From: an uncultured Bacteroidota bacterium
GTDB taxonomy: Bacteria > Bacteroidota > Bacteroidia > Chitinophagales > Chitinophagaceae
Direction: 5' to 3'
DNA: 13,097 nucleotides
NCBI GenBank assembly: GCA_946479055.1
Contig: CAMLEX010000048.1
Coordinates: forward strand, 1 to 13,097
In this document: piece after piece, positions 8,450-13,097 of the stretch
Layout of the letters: the number at the start of each line of letters is the position of its first letter
Position numbering within the stretch: position 1 is the stretch's first letter
Position numbers and translations under genes: made by a program
The notes under the pieces: model-generated
Told to the model about the DNA's origin: nothing
Seen by the model: only the letters and a program-made list of their open reading frames with translations
The model's database searches: none

Positions 8450-8671
8450 ATGCCTTATTTCGTTGTTACTGCAAAGGAGAAAAAGGAAGGATCCAAAAGA
8501 CGGAGAAAAATTGTGATGGAAGCCGCCGGCATGGAACGTGCTAAAGCTGCATTCATAGATAAATGCAGGGATTTAGATTTTGAACCCAACTTCGTTACTC
8601 TCAGGCAAATTACCCGAATCGAATATGAGGCTGTCATTGCTACTATGATGGGAAAAAAGTCTTTAAAGTAA
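8450..8671 (+). CDS. Hypothetical small basic protein, 73 aa
   Basis: The ATG at 8450 (MPYFVVTAKEKKEGSKRRRK) is preferred over an in-frame GTG at 8408: the extra 14 residues look like leader sequence, and a -7-like element at 8416 would lie inside the longer form. The protein is soluble, with no signal peptide or membrane helix. It has a strongly basic stretch at about 9-20, then a probable helix (MERAKAAFIDKCRDLDF) and a strand-helix ending in MMGKKSLK. I do not recognise a family. It lies between the two copies of the long repeat, upstream of the membrane-protein gene and 124 nt from it. An overlapping minus-strand frame (8455-8766) is a shadow. The gene is probably real, but its short length leaves doubt. 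Confidence 0.6.
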   Translation: MPYFVVTAKEKKEGSKRRRKIVMEAAGMERAKAAFIDKCRDLDFEPNFVTLRQITRIEYEAVIATMMGKKSLK

Positions 8672-8700
8672 TTGCGGTCTGCATATATTTTCTTTCTTTG
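8672..8700 (+). promoter_or_regulatory. Candidate promoter of the seven-helix membrane protein gene
   Basis: TTG at 8672-8674, an 18-bp spacer, and TTTCTTTG at 8693-8700 resemble the Bacteroidota -33/-7 pair, with one mismatch to TAnnTTTG. It overlaps the end of the upstream gene and would leave a leader of about 90 nt before the ATG at 8796. A second, weaker match, TATCTTTA near 8780, has no -33 partner and lies too close to the ATG. Confidence 0.35.
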
Positions 8701-8795
8701 CAGGTTTTCGTGTCCGCACGAAACAATCAAATAGCATATGAGGGAAGCGAATATGTTATAAGACAAGACTGGGCTTTACCTATCTTTATTTACCA

Positions 8796-9434
8796 ATGGG
8801 AAAAACGTTAACCGATGCACTAACCCTGGTCAGTGGTCTTTGCTGGACCCTGGTTTATATATTGATCATTGTTCGTTCCTATCAGGACAAAACCTATGGC
8901 ATGCCGTATTGGGCACTGGCGTTTAATTTCAGTTGGGAATTTATCTTTTCCTTTCTCCTCAATATACATTCACCCGACCTGCAATTGCAACTTATCATCA
9001 ACCGGGTATGGCTGGCTTTCGATGTTTTTATTTTCGTTGCCTATTTTATGTATGGCAAAAAGGAATGGCCATCCTCTGTTCCCCGCTCTCTTTTTATTCC
9101 CTATTCAGTGTTGGTGCTGGTTGTTGGCTTTTTCTTCGTTTACCTGGTCTCGGTGGAACTCGATCATTCAAAAGGAAAGTACGCTGCCTTTATTCAAAAC
9201 CTGATGATGTCCTGGCTCTTCATCGCCATGCTCAATCGCAGGAAAAACACAAGCGGGCAATCCATTGGCATTGCATCTTTCAAACTGATAGGCACACTGG
9301 CGCCTACGCTGATCTATGGTTTGAAATCCAACTTCGTTTTGTTTTTGGGACTGAGTTGTTTCATCGCCGACCTTATTTACCTGCTGCTACTGGTTGGCAT
9401 ACGCCGTAATCAGATTTCCCAAAGCCCCCGTTAG
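8796..9434 (+). CDS. Seven-helix integral membrane protein resembling Pyr4/PaxB transmembrane terpene cyclases
   Basis: This 212-aa protein has about seven hydrophobic helices, roughly at 7-27, 36-56, 68-86, 99-120, 128-146, 159-176 and 181-202. The second helix carries YGMPYWALAFNFSWEF, with W47-E48. The last carries SCFIADLIY, with D192. In the fungal meroterpenoid cyclases Pyr4 and PaxB, which are small seven-helix proteins of about 240 aa, a glutamate in an N-x-x-W-E context and an aspartate in the last helix are the acid catalysts. The size, helix count and placement of both acids fit that family; this rests on remembered motifs. Such enzymes protonate an epoxide or alkene of an isoprenoid chain and cyclise it in the membrane. 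No prenyltransferase or epoxidase gene is beside it, so the substrate is unknown and a different membrane role is possible. It is bracketed by the two long repeats. Confidence 0.85.
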   Translation: MGKTLTDALTLVSGLCWTLVYILIIVRSYQDKTYGMPYWALAFNFSWEFIFSFLLNIHSPDLQLQLIINRVWLAFDVFIFVAYFMYGKKEWPSSVPRSLFIPYSVLVLVVGFFFVYLVSVELDHSKGKYAAFIQNLMMSWLFIAMLNRRKNTSGQSIGIASFKLIGTLAPTLIYGLKSNFVLFLGLSCFIADLIYLLLLVGIRRNQISQSPR

Positions 9435-9542
9435 TTTTTTCCGCCGGTGCGGGTCTTCCAAAAAATATCACGCCGCAGCGACTGCGAGCAAAGCGACGCA
9501 GGAAAGCAGGAAGCAAGCGAAGGATCTTCACCAACCGCACGA
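9435..9542. other. Short GC-rich spacer with small hairpins
   Basis: The sequence is richer in G+C than its surroundings. It holds the hairpin CGCAG-CGA-CTGCG and the nearby AGCAAAGCGACGC, plus distant GTGCGG / CCGCAC arms. It leads directly into copy B of the long repeat. Open frames here are compositional shadows. Confidence 0.4.
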
Positions 9543-9793
9543 ACTAAGAAATCCCGTCTTAATTAATGCTGTCATCATCAATCAGATTGCGTCGGTCTGC
9601 CATCAGCATTCGTTATACTTCGGCTTTCATTAACGCATCCCTTACAATGACGGAAGACTCCGGGGCTTCGTCATTGCGAGGACATGGAGGAAGTGTTGTA
9701 GACTTTATTAATCATCATTGGCCGAAGCAAAGCAATCTTCTTCCGCCTTGGCAGGTGTTCGCCTCAGTCTTGGCGTGTGTCCGTAAAGAAAAG
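9543..9793. repeat. Long dispersed repeat, copy B (direct repeat of 8043-8303)
   Basis: It starts with the same ACTAAGAAATCCCGTCTTAA as copy A and shares a long, almost identical stretch through GCGTCGGTCTGCCATCAGCA and ATACTTCGGCTTTCAT. The central part is shorter and more decayed: the left inner arm is CCTTACAATGACGG, while the right arm CGTCATTGCGAGG (9669-9681) is intact. It ends with GCAATCT (9732-9738) and GTGTGTCCGTAAAGAAA. Copies A and B have the same orientation and enclose the 73-aa gene and the membrane-protein gene. Confidence 0.8.
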
Positions 9794-10199
9794 TAGACAT
9801 GCACCATGGCAACGGAAGTCGCAATCTTATATATTCAGCAATTCTACTCAACTTTATTATATATATTGCAATGCATTAACCTTATTAACGAACCAAAACC
9901 ACCCGATGGCAAGCCTTGTCCACAAATCCAAGTTAAATTCAATACTTGAAGACCTCAGAAAATATCAAACCTGAGGCATATTTCACTATCACATTCCTGG
10001 TAACCTGTATTCAAACTTACTGCGTTTGGGTAGGTTTTAATACCTCTCCGGCATCATCTACAGATGCGGGTACGAAGGCATGCACCTCATTAGTCAGGCA
10101 ATATTGAATGAAATAATGGAGCCGGGACACAGTACAGGAAATGATGCAACGAGTGTTATAAGGTATTAATCAGTAAATCAAAACTCAAAATAAAAACGA
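9794..10199. other. Intergenic stretch without a supported gene
   Basis: Only short frames occur, such as a 22-codon frame from the ATG at 9906 (MASLVHKSKLNSILEDLRKY). None has a convincing start region or length. A TGCGTTTG near 10020 partly resembles a -7 element, but no -33 partner is evident. The promoter of the 682-aa gene should lie in this stretch; I could not fix its position. Confidence 0.4.
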
Positions 10200-12248
10200 A
10201 TGAAAACAATCATTACTTTATGCCTGCTATGCTTTTTTACACAAACTCTCTCAGCCCAAAGTCAAAAGAAGACATTGTATGGCAGTTTTGTATTGGAAAA
10301 CCATGTTTTTCAATACCAGTATAAACGGAACGGAAATATTCATAGTTTAAAATTGTCATCCCTGGCAAAGCCTGACGCCACCTCCGGTTTGGATTCCATT
10401 AAGCTGGATAAAACGCTGGATTTTATAAAAACGGCAACAGTTGCAGATAGCACCAAAAAATTTTATCCTGGTGCCACTCAAGGTATAATAGATACTATTG
10501 CCCAGCTTCATTCATATTTGGAACACTTAAAAGAAGTAAAAAATAAAAGGCCTACATGGAAAACTCATTACGAAAATATTGGCAAGCTCGTAAGTATTTT
10601 TGAAAAATATAAAATAGAGGCTGTAATGTTACCTGATACTACAGCAAAAAAAATATACAGTGTTGCCGAACTATTAAATCATTATAAGAGTTTTCTGCAA
10701 ATTGCTGCCGACCCACAAAGCACCCAGGAAATTCCTTTCCCTGAATTGAAACTGGACGAGTTCAAGGCAGTTTTTGTACAACAGTTATCGCAACTATATC
10801 TTGCAAAAAATAAAGACCTGACCGGAGCGCTACTTGATAAAGCAAATACCAAAGCGGTTGATATAATGTATGAAATTAAGGCCAGGGCGGATTTTCAAAA
10901 CGACGAGCCGGTTACAGCTTTTCTTAACCTGAAAAGAAAATATATTGATATTGATTTTGAAGTTCCTGTTGCAAAAAAATCGCCTGAAGAGCCCACTGAC
11001 TCAACTGTTATTATTAAGGTACCATTTGAGGTTACCAATATTATTGTTGAATTTGAAGATGGTACTATAAAGAATATTTTTGCCGATTTGCATCCGCAAG
11101 TGCAAGAGTATATAAACGTTTATGGAAGCAGTACTATCAGGTTCAGAAACAACAAGCCAATCAGCATCTCAGGAAAATTTGATCCTGATATTTTTACTGA
11201 ACATAAAATATTCGCCGGCAATACAAGAGAATTAATGAACACACTTTTTGAAGAATCAAAAAGACAAAAGCCGCACCTGGCTTTTGATAAAGAGGCATTT
11301 CTGAATAGCGGAAGTTATGGAAAGGCTCATTTTAGGTTAAGTAATCTTCTTGATTATAAAGTTGTTTCTGAAACAGATAATGAGGATTATAGTCCAGCCA
11401 ACAGTAAGGTTGAAATAAGCGAACCGAATGCCCTTGTAGAATTAAAAAAAGAAAAACGTTCTAAAATTATTACGGCAAGAGCCTATACAGATTTCCAGGG
11501 ATTGACTAATGATCAACCCAATGGGCTTGTGCAAATTGAAGTGTCAAGAAAGGTAAACTTTTTAACGGGAAGACGGCAAGGCTTTTTAGGGATTGCCTCA
11601 GGTAACAGGAAAGGAATTTATACAGGCGGGTTTACTTATATTGAACCGAAATTTACGCTGAGTAAGATTGAGGAGAATAACAGGTATTTAAATCTTGATT
11701 CATCTTCACTCGATAAAACGAGAAGCATGGGGGATAGCTCAAACTATTTTCAATTAAATCCTTTGGAAGTTTTGCGTTACCAACAATGGAGTTTTGGCAT
11801 AGATATTAATATTTTCAAATTAAATCTGCACAACCGTAAATCCAATTTTCAAGTTAATGGAAACTTTAACTTTGGCCGGACTTCCGCAGTGGACTCTATA
11901 AAAATTGCGAATGAGAAAATCACTTACGTGGCCAGTCAGAATATTTCAAGGATAAGCACAACCACGTATGGCTTAGGTATCATGTATGAAGTAAAACCCG
12001 ATTCAAGGTATGGCTTATCCTTTGGTTATGATTGGCGCTGGATGGATGTATTGAACACTAGATTTGAATACAATCCAAATTTTAGTAATGAATATCGTAC
12101 CGCATGGTTCAATGGTTTCATTAAAGTAAATGATGATTCAAAACTCTTCTGGAGGTTTCGTAAAAACTGGCTAAAAGATAAGTCCAGGCATAATTATTAT
12201 CAAATACAATTGGGATATGAGTTAGACATTTTTAAAGCTACTAACTAA
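10200..12248 (+). CDS. Exported protein of 682 aa, probably outer-membrane associated, unrecognised
   Basis: The ATG at 10200 is followed by a clear signal peptide, MKTIITLCLLCFFTQTLSA, with likely cleavage before Q20. There is no lipobox cysteine at the cleavage site. The first ~250 residues are mainly helical and charged. Residues ~275-335 (IIVEFEDGTIKNIFADLHP, then STIRFRNNKPISISGKF) look like a beta-rich globular domain. From about 430 to the end, alternating polar and hydrophobic strands rich in Y, W, F and G appear (GIYTGGFTYIEPKFTLSK, YGLGIMYEV, YGLSFGYDWRW). The end is YYQIQLGYELDIF, as in outer-membrane beta-barrel proteins. A surface-exposed or barrel-anchored protein is therefore likely. 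I do not recognise a family. It stands alone: a long intergenic stretch lies upstream and repeats lie downstream. Confidence 0.85.
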   Translation: MKTIITLCLLCFFTQTLSAQSQKKTLYGSFVLENHVFQYQYKRNGNIHSLKLSSLAKPDATSGLDSIKLDKTLDFIKTATVADSTKKFYPGATQGIIDTIAQLHSYLEHLKEVKNKRPTWKTHYENIGKLVSIFEKYKIEAVMLPDTTAKKIYSVAELLNHYKSFLQIAADPQSTQEIPFPELKLDEFKAVFVQQLSQLYLAKNKDLTGALLDKANTKAVDIMYEIKARADFQNDEPVTAFLNLKRKYIDIDFEVPVAKKSPEEPTDSTVIIKVPFEVTNIIVEFEDGTIKNIFADLHPQVQEYINVYGSSTIRFRNNKPISISGKFDPDIFTEHKIFAGNTRELMNTLFEESKRQKPHLAFDKEAFLNSGSYGKAHFRLSNLLDYKVVSETDNEDYSPANSKVEISEPNALVELKKEKRSKIITARAYTDFQGLTNDQPNGLVQIEVSRKVNFLTGRRQGFLGIASGNRKGIYTGGFTYIEPKFTLSKIEENNRYLNLDSSSLDKTRSMGDSSNYFQLNPLEVLRYQQWSFGIDINIFKLNLHNRKSNFQVNGNFNFGRTSAVDSIKIANEKITYVASQNISRISTTTYGLGIMYEVKPDSRYGLSFGYDWRWMDVLNTRFEYNPNFSNEYRTAWFNGFIKVNDDSKLFWRFRKNWLKDKSRHNYYQIQLGYELDIFKATN

Positions 12249-12273
12249 TATTCCATGTTAAAAAATCGGTGTA

Positions 12274-12310
12274 AGTCTCAGCCTTGTTGTGCGTCCGTAA
12301 AGATAAGGAG
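12274..12310. repeat. Short dispersed repeat AGTCTCAGCCTTG...GTCCGTAAAG
   Basis: This matches the tail of long-repeat copy A (8268-8303) with only a few differences, and more loosely the tail of copy B (9762-9793). A degenerate fourth copy, CCTCAGCCTTGG...TGTCCGTAGTAAATAAA, is at 12383-12420. The tail therefore behaves as a repeat on its own, separate from the rest of the long repeat. Confidence 0.65.
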
Positions 12311-12314
12311 CCCA

Positions 12315-12370
12315 GTGAATGCCTTCACGCACCGGAATTATGATTGATTATATTGGTGCGTGAACGCACC
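12315..12370. repeat. REP-like paired hairpins, first unit
   Basis: GTGAA-TGCC-TTCAC (12315-12328) and GGTGCG-TGAA-CGCACC (12355-12370) are each small hairpins. The two also pair with each other: TTCACGCACC (12324-12333) is the perfect complement of GGTGCGTGAA (12355-12364). The unit is followed by AAGGCAGCGG, closely matching the AAGGCGGCGG after the second unit. Confidence 0.65.
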
Positions 12371-12428
12371 AAGGCAGCGGCGCCTCAGCCTTGGTTAGGT
12401 TAGTGTCCGTAGTAAATAAAAAAGCCCC

Positions 12429-12474
12429 GGTTCGTGTCTCACGAATAAGGAAATCGGTTCGTGAGACACGAACC
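12429..12474. repeat. REP-like paired hairpins, second unit
   Basis: A perfect 17-bp inverted repeat, GGTTCGTGTCTCACGAA (12429-12445) and TTCGTGAGACACGAACC (12458-12474), is separated by 12 nt. Each arm is itself almost palindromic (TTCGTG-TCT-CACGAA and TTCGTG-AGA-CACGAA), so the DNA can form either one long stem or two small hairpins. AAGGCGGCGG follows and runs straight into the truncated OB-fold gene copy. Confidence 0.75.
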
Positions 12475-12483
12475 AAGGCGGCG

Positions 12484-12680
12484 GCCGCCGGCATTTAACA
12501 GGGTTGGAGTGTCCTTGCTGCGGTCAAGAAAGATGCCTCCATAAATTTTGGTGCAAACGGTTATGGAATCGCCAACATACTTAGCCAGTTCATCGATCTT
12601 TATTTCCTGTTGTGCATGCACCACTGCTGATAATAACAAAATGCTGATAGCTGCTACTACTTTTTTCATTTTTTGCCTTT
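12484..12680 (-). pseudogene. Truncated duplicate of the OB-fold secreted-protein gene
   Basis: This stretch aligns without gaps to 7789-7985, with about five differences in 197 bases. It encodes the same signal peptide (one F to L change) and the first ~62 residues, down to TPTLLNAGG. Homology then stops at 12484, exactly beside the REP-like unit, and the frame continues only into repeat sequence, ending at 12439. On the other side homology ends after GCCTTT at 12680, so the TATCTTTG promoter of the first copy is absent. Lacking both the promoter and the 3' half, it is most likely not functional. Confidence 0.85.
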
Positions 12681-13097
12681 CTGAGTCAACGCCTTTGGGT
12701 TGGCTTTGAGTGGGCTTTGCTTATACTCTTTTCTTTAAGCAAATCTGGTAAAACCGGTATTAATTGTATTAATGTGTTTAAACGGTCTTACTGAACATAT
12801 CCTGGATCATTTTTGTGTCCATACGTGCGAAAAAGAGGAATGACTCGCCGCGAACAGCAAGACCAGTCGCAACTATCTTGTTAAATAATAAAGTTGTTTA
12901 GCAATAACTTTATTGCAGGTCACCAAAGTTCAGAGAAATAAATTCATACAAAGAACTTCAAAAAAATTTCGACTGGCATTATTATCAAAGTCAGTCATTA
13001 CGCCTGCGTGAAAAAATGAGATAGTGAGCAAATCATTACAGGGAGCGCATTTTCCTCCAATTACATTCCAAGTCAGTGTATCTAACGGTACAATTAT
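12681..13097. other. Non-coding stretch without a supported gene
   Basis: No frame longer than about 30 codons with a credible start is seen on either strand. Two overlapping, mutually exclusive A/T-rich hairpins are present: AATAAAGTT/AACTTTATT (12887-12914) and GCAATA-ACTT-TATTGC (12901-12916). They could be a weak terminator or an operator for a gene beyond the window, but nothing here decides this. Confidence 0.45.

Noticed and set aside
8869..9409. Two alternative plus-strand frames inside the membrane-protein gene (111 and 158 codons)
   Set aside because: They overlap a well-formed seven-helix protein in other frames. Their translations are rich in Cys, His and Trp without order, as expected of shadows.
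8043..9793. A classical insertion sequence or composite transposon formed by the two long repeats
   Set aside because: No transposase or integrase reading frame lies in or between the repeats, and no clear target-site duplication was seen.
9394..9974. Several short frames (65-79 codons) over copy B of the long repeat
   Set aside because: They translate repeat and hairpin sequence, overlap one another, and lack credible start regions.
7523..12474. A CRISPR array, because of the many repeats
   Set aside because: The repeats are few, of different lengths and irregularly spaced. There are no regular unique spacers and no cas genes.
12681..13097. A tRNA or small RNA gene in the final stretch
   Set aside because: No cloverleaf or CCA-like end was seen by eye. 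The only structures are weak A/T-rich hairpins at 12887-12916.

Overview
The window looks like a low-GC Bacteroidota chromosome, most plausibly a Chitinophagaceae-type organism. The reasons are the A+T-rich genes without obvious Shine-Dalgarno sequences, secreted proteins with short MKK-type signal peptides ending in A-Q, and a TATCTTTG -7 promoter element with an upstream TTG in front of one gene. This placement is an inference from composition and signals, not from a search.

Region 1 (1-7486) is a tightly packed plus-strand operon of four genes. They are the C-terminal part of an Eco57I/type IIG-like adenine-N6 DNA methyltransferase with a TaqI-like specificity domain (its start lies outside the window), a small SMC/RecF-like ABC ATPase with a helical HEPN-like tail, a McrB-family AAA+ motor, and a McrC-family PD-(D/E)xK nuclease. 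Gaps between genes are 15, 21 and 3 nt. The likely role is DNA restriction or phage defence: the methyltransferase would mark self DNA, and the McrB-McrC motor-nuclease, perhaps with the ABC ATPase, would cut foreign or wrongly modified DNA. The layout recalls LlaI, LlaJI and BsuMI, where a methyltransferase is paired with McrBC-like subunits, but the added ABC ATPase is unusual.

Region 2 (7487-10199) is repeat-rich. A strong inverted repeat follows mcrC. A convergent gene for a small secreted OB-fold-like protein has a one-base frameshift near its 3' end. Two direct copies of a roughly 250-bp repeat (8043-8303 and 9543-9793) bracket two genes: a 73-aa unknown protein and a seven-helix membrane protein that resembles the Pyr4/PaxB transmembrane terpene cyclase family.

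Region 3 (10200-12248) is one long gene for an exported protein of 682 aa, probably outer-membrane associated, that I do not recognise.

Region 4 (12249-13097) holds a cluster of palindromic REP-like repeats. They abut a truncated, about 97% identical copy of the first half of the OB-fold gene. The last ~400 bases contain no gene that I can support. Overall this is an accessory region shaped by repeats and local duplication next to a defence operon.
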